From: an uncultured Mycoplasmatota bacterium | Lineage (GTDB): Bacteria; Bacillota_I; Bacilli_A; RF39; UBA660 | Reading direction: 5' to 3' | Length of the DNA stretch: 64,000 bases | Assembly (NCBI GenBank): GCA_900553395.1 | Contig: USDJ01000003.1 | Span: forward strand, 1-64,000 | In this document: positions 24,415 through 34,122 of the stretch, piece after piece | Position numbering within the stretch: the stretch's first letter is position 1 | How the letters are laid out: every line of letters begins with the position of its first letter | Translations under genes and position numbers: made by a program | Notes under the pieces: model-generated | The model's input: only the letters and a program-made list of their open reading frames with translations | Databases searched by the model: none | Told to the model about the DNA's origin: nothing

Positions 24415-24558
24415 ATGGAAATGATTAAGAGTAAATGGATGGTAGTTTTTGTTTTGGTAGCGTTTTTGTTTACTGCGATTAATTCAGTAAATACAAAAAA
24501 ATATGATGAGAATAGTAAAGAGATTAAAAATTCGTATGCGTATATAAATATAGATTAA
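24415..24558 (+). CDS. SOS-regulated single-pass membrane micropeptide
   Basis: A 47-residue peptide with a short basic start (MEMIKSKW), one membrane segment (about residues 8-24) and a charged, probably external tail of about 23 residues. The ATG at 24415 follows AGAAGGT. The promoter holds a near-perfect LexA box, and the gene diverges from lexA. In Bacillus the gene at this spot is yneA, a membrane-anchored LysM division inhibitor of about 100 residues; Caulobacter SidA is a 29-residue inhibitor under LexA. This peptide has no LysM. A division-arrest role is a reasonable inference from position, control and topology, but it is untested. Its stop overlaps the end of the convergent spoVB. 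Confidence 0.7.
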   Translation: MEMIKSKWMVVFVLVAFLFTAINSVNTKKYDENSKEIKNSYAYINID

Positions 24559-25847
24559 GTTTTATTTAAATATTTTTTTACTTTAATTAAGTCGAATAGT
24601 GTAACTACTATTATATTTATAGATGTAGATATAATAAGTCCTCCAATTCCAATTCTTAAAAATGAGAAAATCAATAGAAATATAGTTCTTATAATTGTTC
24701 CAAGTAAGGTTCCTAGCATTGCTATTTTTGCTTTGTTCATGGCTTGTAATGTGCTTGATAAAGGAGACTGTATATAATGTAGTATACATATAGGCGCTAT
24801 AATTTTTATATAATTTATACCTTTATTTGTTTTAAATAATAATTTAAGCAGTATATGTGGGTAAAATTCAAAAATTATTGTGGCCGGTATGCCTATTAAT
24901 AAAGAGAAAAATATAGCCTGTTTCAATTTCTTTTTTATGTAAAGAAATTTTTTGTTTACATAATTTTTTGATATAACTGGGATTAATGCCTGCGATATAG
25001 CGGATGTAAAAAAGGAAGGAAGAAGTACTAGTTGCATAACATATCCATTCCAAATACCATATTCATTTACTATATATTTGTTGCTATATCCGACTTTTAA
25101 TAATACAAAAGTTAATATGACTGGTTCTAAGAAATAACCGACTGATCCTATTAGTCTACTTCCTGTTGTTGGGATAGCTATTTTTAAAAGTTTTTTAATG
25201 GTTTTACATTTTGGTTTTAATTCATCTTTATCACATTTAAAGTTTGGTATAAGTATTATAAATATAATAATACTAGACATCTCACACATTATATTTGATA
25301 GTATTATGAATGCTATTACGTGCTCTATACCTTTTGTCATTTGAATTGGTATACCTATAATAATAATTATGAGTTTAACTAAATCTTCTATTATATTTGT
25401 TATAATGTGTGGCCACATTCTTTCTTTAGCAAAAAAATAACTTCTTAGACAATTTGATATTGTGATAAAAGGTAATACAAAGCCTATGGAAATTAGTCCT
25501 AAAGTAAGTCTTGAATCATTTAATAGATTTCTACTTAGATAACTTCCAAAGAATATTAAGAACATTAAAATAATTGCATCTATAGAAAGGGAAATTAATA
25601 TTGCAGTAAATACTAAATTCTTTGAATTTTCTTTATTACTAGAAATTAAAACATTTAAAGCTGTTGGTAATCCTAGCTGAGCAATACTATTTAAAAGTAT
25701 AAATGTAGGCATGATAAGTGAATATAGACCAATGCCTTCGGTACCAATTAATCTAGTTAGAACTATTTTTATTATCATTCCAAGTGCTTTAGTAAAAAAG
25801 CCACCGATGATAAGTATAAATGTAGATTTAACAAATTTATTTTTCAT
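24555..25847 (-). CDS. spoVB: Stage V sporulation protein B-like lipid flippase
   Basis: A 430-residue protein with about 12 membrane spans from the MOP superfamily (MATE/MurJ-like). The N-terminus (FVKSTFILIIGGFFTKALG, then RLIGTEGIGLYSLIMP) is typical of SpoVB, which acts in spore cortex formation and is proposed to move lipid-linked wall precursors. It is shorter than Bacillus SpoVB (about 518 residues), losing the last spans. The neighbours comN and secDF, divergent and 140 bp away, occur in the same order in Bacillus, which supports the call. It could also serve as a general MurJ-type flippase. Confidence 0.85.
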   Translation of the reverse strand: MKNKFVKSTFILIIGGFFTKALGMIIKIVLTRLIGTEGIGLYSLIMPTFILLNSIAQLGLPTALNVLISSNKENSKNLVFTAILISLSIDAIILMFLIFFGSYLSRNLLNDSRLTLGLISIGFVLPFITISNCLRSYFFAKERMWPHIITNIIEDLVKLIIIIIGIPIQMTKGIEHVIAFIILSNIMCEMSSIIIFIILIPNFKCDKDELKPKCKTIKKLLKIAIPTTGSRLIGSVGYFLEPVILTFVLLKVGYSNKYIVNEYGIWNGYVMQLVLLPSFFTSAISQALIPVISKNYVNKKFLYIKKKLKQAIFFSLLIGIPATIIFEFYPHILLKLLFKTNKGINYIKIIAPICILHYIQSPLSSTLQAMNKAKIAMLGTLLGTIIRTIFLLIFSFLRIGIGGLIISTSINIIVVTLFDLIKVKKYLNKT

Positions 25848-25988
25848 AGTACAAGTTTATTCGCTATAATTTAAATAATGTCTATACAAAAATACTAAAA
25901 TTTAGATAAATTTTCCAAAATATGTTTAAAAAATATCTTTTTTAATATATAATTGGTATGTAGTTTAAATTTAATTTGGAGGATAACT

Positions 25989-26297
25989 ATGGATATAGAA
26001 TTTAATAGTATAAAAGAATTGTATGAAAGATTGAAGCCTGCTTTAAATACTAAATTGACAGAATTAAAAAGGAATGATTTGGACTATATAAAAATTGAAG
26101 ATATTTGGAATTATTTAAAAATTACAAAATGGGAAAAATCAAGTAATCTTTTGTTATACCAAATGGTAGATGATATTCTTAATTTAGATAATAGCGATAT
26201 AGACGAATATGTTAAAGAACAAATAAGAAAGAAAGTTATAAAACCAAATTTAGAAAACATGAAATGGGATGATGCAAATGAAAAGGAAGAACAATAA
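25989..26297 (+). CDS. comN: ComN-like post-transcriptional regulator
   Basis: A 102-residue, Lys/Glu-rich helical protein resembling ComN (YrzD) of Bacillus, which controls comE mRNA and pole localisation. The match includes SIKELYERLKPALNTKLTEL and IEDIWNYLKITKW, and the position between spoVB and secDF is the same as in Bacillus. The ATG follows GGAGGATAAC. Its last 20 bases overlap the secDF start, so the two are coupled. Function by analogy only. Confidence 0.75.
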   Translation: MDIEFNSIKELYERLKPALNTKLTELKRNDLDYIKIEDIWNYLKITKWEKSSNLLLYQMVDDILNLDNSDIDEYVKEQIRKKVIKPNLENMKWDDANEKEEQ

Positions 26298-28593
26298 AAA
26301 AATTAATTTCAGTAGGGCTTTAGTAATATCTATATTTATTTTATTTATATCTGTTTTAGGACTTTATTATTCTCTTAAAAATTTAAAATATGGTTTAGAT
26401 TTACAAGGAGGATTTGAAGTACTATACGAAGTTAATAGTGTAGATGATAAAAAAGTTACAAGTGATATGGTTAATAGTACTTATAAAATTATCAGTAAAA
26501 GAATAGATGCTCTTGGAGTATCTGAACCAGAAATAAGTATTGAAGGAAACAATATAAGAGTAACTATGGCTGGCATAGACAATATAGAAGATGCTAGAAA
26601 AACTATTAGTACGACAGCAAGCTTAACTTTTAGAACAGTTGATGGCAAGCTTCTTATGACTAGTAATGTTTTAAATAGTGGGAAAGCTAGTGTTGGATAT
26701 TCAGCTGATAAAGGATATTATATCTCACTTAGTGTTAAAGACACAGAGACTTTTTATAACAAAACTAAAGAAGTTAGTGAAATGGAAAACAACTATATTG
26801 TTATATGGCTAGATTATGAAGATGGTCAAACACTTACTTATGGTGTAAATAATGATGGCGTTCAAGGATATGGTTATTATACTAGTGATCCTGAAGATGA
26901 AACTAAAAAAGTTTTCCACGTTTGTGGTGATATAAAAAATTCTAACTGCTTATCTTATGCAGGTGTTAGTCAAGGATTCGCTAGTGATGTTATAATTCAA
27001 GGTAAATTTACTAACGATGAAGCTAAAGGCCTAGTTGATCTTATAAATAGTGGTAGTATGCCTACTAAATTAAAAGAGATTTCATCAAGGACAGTAACAG
27101 CTTCTTTTGGAGAAAATTCCTTAGAGAAAACATATATTGCTGGAGTAGTTGGAATTGTTGCAATATGTATACTTTTAATAGCTCTTTATAATATAAGTGG
27201 AGTAATAGCTAGTGTTAGTGTTATAGCATATACTTTCTTAACTATTTTAATATTTAATTTGGTTGGCGGTAGGCTTTCATTACAAGGAATCGCAGCACTT
27301 GTAATAGGAATAGGTATGGCTGTTGATAGTGCTGTTATAACTTATTCTAGAATAAAAGAGGAATTAAAAAGAAAAGTAAGCTTATCTACTGCATTTGCTT
27401 TAGGAAGTAAGGAATCTTTTATTTCAATATTAGATGCTAATATGACTACTTTGATAGCTGCAATAATACTATTTATATTTGGAGAAAGCAGTGTTAAAGG
27501 TTTTGCTACTATGCTAATAATTAGTATTATTACAACATTTATAGTAATGGTATATTTAAATAAATATATTATAGGTTTATTTGTTAAAAGTGAAAAGTTT
27601 GAAGAGCACAAAAAGCTTTTCATAGGCTATCGTGAACATTCAAAAACAAATGAATTTGATTTTGTTAAACACAAAAATATAAGATATATAATTATAGGTT
27701 TAATACTATTATTTGGTATCATGTTCACATATAGTGAAGGTTTGAATTTGGGAATAGATTTCAAAGGAGGATCTACTATAGAAATAAATTCAAAAAATAG
27801 TTTAAATTTAGATGATATTAATAGTGATATAGAAGAACTTGAATATTCACTTAATTCTTCAGAACTTATAAATAGTTCTAATGCTTATGTTACCATAAGC
27901 AATGTACTTGATAATTCTGAAACTAAGAAGGTAGAAGAATATTTCAATCAAAAATATGATGCTACGACAAGCGTAGGTGCTATTTCTAATCAAGTAAAAA
28001 AGGACATAACTAGAAATGCATTAAAAGCTTTAATCTATGCTTGTATAGGAATGATCTTATACATAACTATTAGATTTAAATTTAGTTATAGTGTCAGTGC
28101 TATAATAGCACTTATACACGATTGTCTTATAATTTTAACAATATTTAGTTTATTCAAATTAGAGATAAATAGTATGTTTATTGCTGCAATATTATCTATA
28201 ATTGGATATTCTATAAATAACACAATAGTTATTTTTGATAGGATAAGAGAAAATAAATCTAAGATGTATAAAAACAAAATAAAGAATGCAAATGAACTTA
28301 AAGAGGTCGTTAATGTTAGTTTAAGACAAACTTTATTTAGATGTATTATATCAACAATAACTACAATGTTACCAGTATTAAGTTTAATTATATTGGGATC
28401 TCATCAAATATTTAATTTTAATATAGCACTATTAGTTGGACTTATAGCAGGTACATTCTCAAGTATGATGCTTGCTGGTCAAATTTGGATGTGTATTGAA
28501 AGTAAGAATATAGGTAAAGATCCAAATAAACACTGGTATGATGATAATAAAAAAGAAAAAGAAGAATTAAAAGTAAAAGGAATTAATTGCTAA
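26278..28593 (+). CDS. secDF: Fused protein translocase subunit SecDF
   Basis: A 771-residue membrane protein joining SecD and SecF, which use the proton gradient to help pull secreted proteins out after SecA. The SecD half has YGLDLQGGFEVLYEV (about residue 41), the periplasmic P1 domain and the span motif GIGMAVDSAVI. The SecF half has LGIDFKGGSTIEI and GYSINNTIVIFDRIRE. About 12 membrane segments are visible. The fused form is normal in Bacillus. I chose ATG 26278, which follows GGGATGA; two other in-frame ATG codons lie 3 and 1 codons earlier. It overlaps comN. Confidence 0.95.
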   Translation: MKRKNNKKINFSRALVISIFILFISVLGLYYSLKNLKYGLDLQGGFEVLYEVNSVDDKKVTSDMVNSTYKIISKRIDALGVSEPEISIEGNNIRVTMAGIDNIEDARKTISTTASLTFRTVDGKLLMTSNVLNSGKASVGYSADKGYYISLSVKDTETFYNKTKEVSEMENNYIVIWLDYEDGQTLTYGVNNDGVQGYGYYTSDPEDETKKVFHVCGDIKNSNCLSYAGVSQGFASDVIIQGKFTNDEAKGLVDLINSGSMPTKLKEISSRTVTASFGENSLEKTYIAGVVGIVAICILLIALYNISGVIASVSVIAYTFLTILIFNLVGGRLSLQGIAALVIGIGMAVDSAVITYSRIKEELKRKVSLSTAFALGSKESFISILDANMTTLIAAIILFIFGESSVKGFATMLIISIITTFIVMVYLNKYIIGLFVKSEKFEEHKKLFIGYREHSKTNEFDFVKHKNIRYIIIGLILLFGIMFTYSEGLNLGIDFKGGSTIEINSKNSLNLDDINSDIEELEYSLNSSELINSSNAYVTISNVLDNSETKKVEEYFNQKYDATTSVGAISNQVKKDITRNALKALIYACIGMILYITIRFKFSYSVSAIIALIHDCLIILTIFSLFKLEINSMFIAAILSIIGYSINNTIVIFDRIRENKSKMYKNKIKNANELKEVVNVSLRQTLFRCIISTITTMLPVLSLIILGSHQIFNFNIALLVGLIAGTFSSMMLAGQIWMCIESKNIGKDPNKHWYDDNKKEKEELKVKGINC

Positions 28594-28602
28594 TTCCTTT
28601 TT
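28576..28602 (+). terminator. Terminator of secDF
   Basis: A 10-bp stem AAAGGAATTA / TAATTCCTTT with the loop ATTGC, including the secDF stop, followed by TT. Confidence 0.75.
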
Positions 28603-28611
28603 ACTTTAAAC

Positions 28612-28636
28612 AAAAAAGACTATCTAATGATAGTCT
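28612..28636 (-). terminator. Terminator of the minus-strand membrane protein
   Basis: AGACTATC / GATAGTCT stem with the loop TAAT. On the minus strand it is followed by T6. Confidence 0.8.
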
Positions 28637-28639
28637 AAA

Positions 28640-29020
28640 TTATTTCTCCTTAATAAATGTAAATAAAGAAGAAACAACAGAGCCTATTAAGATTAAATAA
28701 AATCCAATAGATAGACTTGCAAGACCATATGTGTCTTTAGTAACGTTAACGCCATCTATAATAGTAAATATAACGCAAAGAACGTTTGGTATTAATAAAA
28801 ATTTCTTTTGATTAAACCAAACAAGTACACCTGATGCAATAGCAACTACTAAAACAATCCAACCATTAATAGTAAATTCATTAGCTGCTTCTCCTAATAA
28901 TGAAGTAGACTTACTAAGTCCAAATAAGCTAACTTTTACGAATGGTAAAAGGCATCCAAGTATCATTAAAGCACTACCTGCAAGACCTATGTATTTGATA
29001 TATTTTTTTATATACTCCAT
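28640..29020 (-). CDS. Small four-span membrane protein
   Basis: A 126-residue protein that is almost all hydrophobic, with four membrane segments (about 8-25, 50-65, 75-90, 100-122). The ATG at 29020 was chosen because AGGAG lies five bases upstream; an earlier in-frame GTG overlaps that site. Short motifs (GLAGSALMILGCLLPFV) recall small uncharacterised integral membrane proteins of Bacilli. It is flanked by its own terminator and is transcribed against secDF. Function unknown. Confidence 0.7.
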   Translation of the reverse strand: MEYIKKYIKYIGLAGSALMILGCLLPFVKVSLFGLSKSTSLLGEAANEFTINGWIVLVVAIASGVLVWFNQKKFLLIPNVLCVIFTIIDGVNVTKDTYGLASLSIGFYLILIGSVVSSLFTFIKEK

Positions 29021-29161
29021 AAACACTCCTTTCTATATTAATTATAAATTATATAAAAGTTTTTGTAAATATGTATTTTTTCATATTTGCTATTAATTAA
29101 TATTTTTAGTATTTTATATACTAAAATTAAGTTTATATGATATAATTAATATGGTGGTAAT

Positions 29162-31321
29162 ATGAGAAAAGACAACCCTAATATTACATTTGACGAAGTA
29201 TTTAGTAAGGTGTCTTTATATATAACAAAAGAAGAAGACAGAAAACTTATTACAAAATCATATTTATTTGCTTATGAAAAACATTTTGGTCAAAAGCGTC
29301 ATACAGGAGAAGACTATATAGTTCATCCTTTAAATGTTGCTTATATTTTATCGGATATAAATGCTGATACTTCAACAATATGTGCAGCACTTTTACACGA
29401 TACTATTGAAGATTGTAATGTTACAAAAGAGGAATTAGCTAAAGAGTTTGGTAATGAAATTGCATCATTAGTCGATGGGGTTACTAAAATTAATAAATTA
29501 AACTTTAGTGGAGAAAATGAGGCAACTTTGGCTAATCATAGAAAAATTATAGTTGGCTTAACTGAAGATGTTAGAGTTATAATTATTAAACTTGCAGATA
29601 GACTTCATAATATGAGAACGCTTTGGGTTCTTTCTGAAAAGAAGCAAAAAGAAAATTCAAGGGAAACCTTAGATATATTAGTCCCTATAGCGCACAGACT
29701 TGGTATGAATAAAATTAAAAGTGAGCTTGAAGATTTGTCACTTAGATATTCTAAGCCAGATGTATATTTTTCTATAGTAGAGAAATTAAATCAGTCAAAA
29801 TTAGAAAGAAATTCTAATGTTGAACTTATGAAAGAATCACTAACTTCACTGCTTAATAGTCATGGCATTAAGCATAAAATTAAAGGTAGAGCTAAGAGTA
29901 TATATAGTATTTATAAAAAACTTGATACAGGTAGAAGATTTAGTGATATTTATGATTTGCTAGCGCTTAGAATATTTGTAGATACTGAACAAGATTGTTA
30001 TCAAACTTTAGGAATTATTCATTCTAAGTATAGACCTATTCCAAAAAGATTTAAGGACTATATTGCAATGCCTAAAGAAAATGGATATCAATCTCTTCAT
30101 ACAACTGTTTTTGGAGAAAATGGACAATTATATGAAATACAAATAAGAACTTATGATATGGATAAAGTAGCTGAACACGGTATTGCATCTCACTGGTCTT
30201 ATAAGGAGAAAGGCAAGACTATAATGCAGTCTGCTATGGAAGAAAAACTTCAATTTTTTAGATCCATAATGGAATTATCTGAAGAGGAAAAAAACGATGA
30301 ACTTTTTGTTAATAGTATAAAAGAAGATGTCCTAAAAAATATTATATATGTTTTTACACCTAAAGGAGATGTTGTAGAGCTTCCTTTAGGATCAACACCA
30401 ATAGATTTTGCATATAAAGTTCATAGCAAAGTTGGAGATTCTATGGTAGGAGCTATAGTAAACGGAAATATAGTATCTTTAGACTATAAGCTTCAAGATA
30501 ATGATATAGTAAAAATAAACACTAATAAAACATCAACGCCTTCTAGAGAATGGATAAACATTGCTTATACTGCGCAAGCAAAAAATAAAATAAAAGCATT
30601 TTTCAACAAAATAGATAAGGAAGAAAATCTAAAAAAAGGCGAAGAAATGCTAGCTAAAGAGCTTAGAAAGCGAAAAATTTCATCATTAGAATTCTTTAAA
30701 GATGAAAATATAGATAAGATCCTAGAAGAGTTACATATAGGCGACTTGACTGAGTTATATCTAGGACTAGCTACCAGTAAATTCAGTGCTGCTAGCATAA
30801 TAAATATAACTAAGTCAGAAGAAAAATCTAAAGAAGAATTTTTACTAGAGAGAGTAAACTCTAGTACTATATCAAAGCCAAATATAAAAAACGATATAAT
30901 TGTATCTGGAATAGATGATATTAAGGTAAATATTGCATCTTGTTGTAAACCAGTACCTGGTGATAGAATTGTAGGATATATTACAAAAGGAAATGGTATA
31001 AGTATTCATAGGAGTGTATGTCCTAATATTAGTGATTTAGAAGAAAGATTAATAGATGTTTCTTGGAACGATGAAATAGATAAAAAGTATTCTACTAATA
31101 TTTTAGTACACGCGTTAGATAATAAAAACGTACTTATAGATATTATAGCCAAAACTTCTTCGTCAGATATTGTTATTCAGAGCATTAACACTATTAATAC
31201 TAGTGATGATTACTTATTTGATATTATGGTTTCAACTCCAAATAAAGAAAAACTTTTAAAGTTTATGAATGATTTGGAAATCCTTGAAAATATAGCCCAT
31301 GTAGAAAGACTTATAAAATGA
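29162..31321 (+). CDS. rel: Bifunctional (p)ppGpp synthetase/hydrolase
   Basis: A 719-residue stringent-response enzyme that makes and breaks (p)ppGpp. Domains in order: HD hydrolase (HTGEDYIVHPLNVAYIL, LLHDTIED), synthetase (about 230-350; YDLLALRIFVDTEQDCY, YIAMPKENGYQSLHTTV), TGS (about 390-450; YVFTPKGDVVELP), a linker with CCKPVPGDRIVGYIT, and a C-terminal ACT domain. Both active sites look intact, as expected for the long-form Rel of Bacillota. A TGA-TATAAT lies at 29138-29146. The stop overlaps dtd by 4 bp, the same rel-dtd-hisS-aspS order seen in Bacillus. Confidence 0.96.
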   Translation: MRKDNPNITFDEVFSKVSLYITKEEDRKLITKSYLFAYEKHFGQKRHTGEDYIVHPLNVAYILSDINADTSTICAALLHDTIEDCNVTKEELAKEFGNEIASLVDGVTKINKLNFSGENEATLANHRKIIVGLTEDVRVIIIKLADRLHNMRTLWVLSEKKQKENSRETLDILVPIAHRLGMNKIKSELEDLSLRYSKPDVYFSIVEKLNQSKLERNSNVELMKESLTSLLNSHGIKHKIKGRAKSIYSIYKKLDTGRRFSDIYDLLALRIFVDTEQDCYQTLGIIHSKYRPIPKRFKDYIAMPKENGYQSLHTTVFGENGQLYEIQIRTYDMDKVAEHGIASHWSYKEKGKTIMQSAMEEKLQFFRSIMELSEEEKNDELFVNSIKEDVLKNIIYVFTPKGDVVELPLGSTPIDFAYKVHSKVGDSMVGAIVNGNIVSLDYKLQDNDIVKINTNKTSTPSREWINIAYTAQAKNKIKAFFNKIDKEENLKKGEEMLAKELRKRKISSLEFFKDENIDKILEELHIGDLTELYLGLATSKFSAASIINITKSEEKSKEEFLLERVNSSTISKPNIKNDIIVSGIDDIKVNIASCCKPVPGDRIVGYITKGNGISIHRSVCPNISDLEERLIDVSWNDEIDKKYSTNILVHALDNKNVLIDIIAKTSSSDIVIQSINTINTSDDYLFDIMVSTPNKEKLLKFMNDLEILENIAHVERLIK

Positions 31322-31758
31322 GAGTTTTGTTACAACGTAGTTTAAACTCAAACGTTATAGTTGATGGAAAAGTAGTAGGAAGTATTGATAATGGGTTAGT
31401 TTTGTTTGTTGGATTTACACAAGGCGATGATATAAAAGTAATAGATTATTTAATAAATAAAATTTTAAACATAAGAATATTTGATGATGAAAATGGAGTT
31501 ATGAATAAATCTATTATTGATGTTGGTGGAAGTATTCTTAGCATATCACAATTTACTTTATACGCAGATTGTAATAAAGGAAATAGGCCAAGTTATATGA
31601 ATGCTTTAAAAAGTGATGAGGCTATTTTACTCTATGAAGAGTTTAATAAAAGATTAAGCAAGTATATAAATGTTTCGGAAGGAATATTTGGAAGTGATAT
31701 GATGGTTTCAATTACGAATAGTGGACCTGTAACTATAATGTTAGAAAAGGAGAATTAA
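31318..31758 (+). CDS. dtd: D-aminoacyl-tRNA deacylase
   Basis: A 146-residue enzyme that removes D-amino acids (and glycine wrongly attached to tRNA-Ala) from tRNA. Both diagnostic motifs are visible: SQFTLYAD (residues of about 78-85) and NSGPVT near the end. The usual G after SQFTLY is A here. It overlaps rel by 4 bp and lies 1 bp before the next gene's ATG, so it is part of one operon. Confidence 0.95.
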   Translation: MRVLLQRSLNSNVIVDGKVVGSIDNGLVLFVGFTQGDDIKVIDYLINKILNIRIFDDENGVMNKSIIDVGGSILSISQFTLYADCNKGNRPSYMNALKSDEAILLYEEFNKRLSKYINVSEGIFGSDMMVSITNSGPVTIMLEKEN

Positions 31759-31759
31759 T

Positions 31760-32815
31760 ATGTTAAAAAATAAAATAGATTATAAATTAGTTAATTTAGC
31801 ATTGATTGTTTTGATAGTATTTTTACTATATAGAACAGGAAATTTATGGATAGGTATAACAGGAAAAGTAGTTAGTATAGTATTACCATTTTTGTTTGCG
31901 TTTGCTATAGCATATGCAGTATACCCATTCCTTCAGAAAATGCAAGAAAAAAATCTTCCTAAATGGCTTGGGATAACTATTATAATGTTAGCTTTGTTTG
32001 GACTTATGGCAATAGTTGTTTATTTAATTACAACAGTCATGCTAGGCCAATTATCAAGCTTATTTGGTAGTATAATAGAATTTATAAATTCTCTTCAAAA
32101 AGCCGAATTTGATTTCAATTTTGCAGGACTTGAAAGTAGTTTATCTGATACATTTAAAACGATCCTTACTAATTTCGGAACTTATGTTTCAGATGGTGCG
32201 ATTAATTTAATAGATACTTCTATGGGAATTATATCAAAACTATTTATTAGTTTAGCTTCATTTATTTATTTTTTAATAGATATGGACAAAATAAGAGGAG
32301 AAGTTAAATTCTTTTTCAAAAAAAGATCTAAGAAAGCTTACAATTACGTAAAAGCATTGGATAATGAAATGAGAAAATATTTGAGTGGCTTAGTTCAAGT
32401 AATTATTATAACTTTGGTAGAATATACTTTAGTTTATACAGTAATAGGTCATCCAAATGCAATTTTACTTGGATTTTTAGCTGCGGTTGCTAATTTAATT
32501 CCTTACTTCGGTGGAATATGTGTAAATATTGTAGCTGCAATAACTGCATTTGTTGTAAGCCCTTCATTACTTATTAGAACTATTATAGCTTTTGCAGTAT
32601 TAAGTTCTATAGATAGCTATGTTATAAATCCTACGGTTTATGGAAAAACAAATTCAATACATCCTTTAATTACTATAATTGCCTTATTTGCAGGAGGAAT
32701 TATATTTGGAATAATGGGAGTATTTATTTCATTCCCTTTAGCTATTGTGTTTGTTACAACTTATAAATTTTTTAAGGATGATATAGCAAATAATATAAAA
32801 AAGATGATGGATTAG
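31760..32815 (+). CDS. AI-2E family membrane transporter
   Basis: A 351-residue protein with about 7 membrane spans and the family's C-terminal block (GHPNAILLGFLAAVANLIPYFGG, then INPTVYGKTNSIHPLITIIALFAGG). Members include YtvI-like proteins; some move ions or autoinducer-2, and in spore formers YtvI homologues are tied to sporulation. It sits inside the dtd-hisS operon with a good AAAGGAG. A second family member is at 58.9 kb. Confidence 0.85.
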   Translation: MLKNKIDYKLVNLALIVLIVFLLYRTGNLWIGITGKVVSIVLPFLFAFAIAYAVYPFLQKMQEKNLPKWLGITIIMLALFGLMAIVVYLITTVMLGQLSSLFGSIIEFINSLQKAEFDFNFAGLESSLSDTFKTILTNFGTYVSDGAINLIDTSMGIISKLFISLASFIYFLIDMDKIRGEVKFFFKKRSKKAYNYVKALDNEMRKYLSGLVQVIIITLVEYTLVYTVIGHPNAILLGFLAAVANLIPYFGGICVNIVAAITAFVVSPSLLIRTIIAFAVLSSIDSYVINPTVYGKTNSIHPLITIIALFAGGIIFGIMGVFISFPLAIVFVTTYKFFKDDIANNIKKMMD

Positions 32816-32830
32816 TATAGGAGAATTATT

Positions 32831-34108
32831 ATGATACAAAGAGCAAAAGGAACATACGATGTATTTGGAGAATACGGAAAAAGACTTTTATATATAGAAG
32901 AATTAATTGAAGGATTAATGGAAAAATATAATTATGAATATATGAGAACACCTATATTTGAATCAAGTAATTTATTTCATAGAGGTGTTGGAGAAACTTC
33001 GGATATAGTTACTAAAGAAACGTATGACTTTAAAGATAGGGGAGATAGGCTAATAACTTTAAGGCCAGAAGGTACTGCTAGTATAGTTAGAAGTTTTATT
33101 GAAAATAAAATGTATGGAAATCATTTAATGCCACTTAAATGTTGGTATTATGGTCCAATGTTTAGATATGAAAGACCTCAATCAGGAAGATTCAGAGAAT
33201 TTTATCAGTTTGGTGTTGAGGCTTTCGGAAGTGCTGATCCGATGTTGGATGCAGAGATTATAAGTATTCCTGTTAATCTTTATAAATTATTGGGACTTAA
33301 AGGAATAAAGGTAAATATAAATACACTTGGAGATAGAGAATCGAGAGAAAATTATAGAGAAGCTTTAATAAAGTATTTTGAACCACACTTAGATGAATTA
33401 TGCGAAGATTGTAAAGAAAGATTTAAGAAAAATCCACTTAGAATACTTGATTGTAAAGTAGATCATAATTTAGAAATTATGTCACAAGCGCCTAGAACTA
33501 TTGATTATTTAAATGAAGATAGTTTGAATCATTTTAACAAAGTTAAAAAATATTTAGACAGCATGCATATAGAATATGTGGTTAATTCTTCTTTGGTAAG
33601 AGGACTTGACTATTATACTCATACAGTATTTGAGGTAGAAGCATCAGTTTCTGGATTTGGAAGTCAAAATGTTTTATGTGGCGGCGGAAGATATGATAAT
33701 TTAGTAGAAACTCTAGATGGTCCGAAAACAAGTGGTGTAGGATTTGCTATGGGTTTAGAAAGACTTATGACTGCCTTGGAATTCGAGAATATAGACCTTC
33801 CGGTAGTAGAAGGCTTAGATTGCTATATTATACCAATGAGTGAAAATGAGAAAGAATATAGTATGGATATTCTAAACGATTTAAGACTTAATGGATTTAT
33901 TGCTGATATAGACTATAATAATAGAAATTTGAAAAATAACTTTAAAGCTGCAGATAGACTTAATAGTAAATTTGTAATACTTATAGGAGAATCTGAAGTA
34001 GAAAATAACATATTAACTATAAAAGATAACAATACAAAAGAGGAATTTAAAGTTAAATTAGAAGATGTAATTGACTTCTTTGATGATAAGCTAGAATCTC
34101 AAGATTAA
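32831..34108 (+). CDS. hisS: Histidine-tRNA ligase
   Basis: A 425-residue class II synthetase that charges tRNA-His. Class II motifs are visible: motif 2 (WYYGPMFRYERPQSGRFREFYQFG), the histidine-binding loop LVRGLDYYTHTVFE, motif 3 (GVGFAMGLERLM), and a C-terminal anticodon-binding domain (about 330-420). Its start follows AGGAGAATT. In Bacillus hisS is directly followed by aspS; here about 740 bp with a gene remnant and a T-box lie in between. Confidence 0.96.
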   Translation: MIQRAKGTYDVFGEYGKRLLYIEELIEGLMEKYNYEYMRTPIFESSNLFHRGVGETSDIVTKETYDFKDRGDRLITLRPEGTASIVRSFIENKMYGNHLMPLKCWYYGPMFRYERPQSGRFREFYQFGVEAFGSADPMLDAEIISIPVNLYKLLGLKGIKVNINTLGDRESRENYREALIKYFEPHLDELCEDCKERFKKNPLRILDCKVDHNLEIMSQAPRTIDYLNEDSLNHFNKVKKYLDSMHIEYVVNSSLVRGLDYYTHTVFEVEASVSGFGSQNVLCGGGRYDNLVETLDGPKTSGVGFAMGLERLMTALEFENIDLPVVEGLDCYIIPMSENEKEYSMDILNDLRLNGFIADIDYNNRNLKNNFKAADRLNSKFVILIGESEVENNILTIKDNNTKEEFKVKLEDVIDFFDDKLESQD

Positions 34109-34122
34109 TTATTACTATATAA

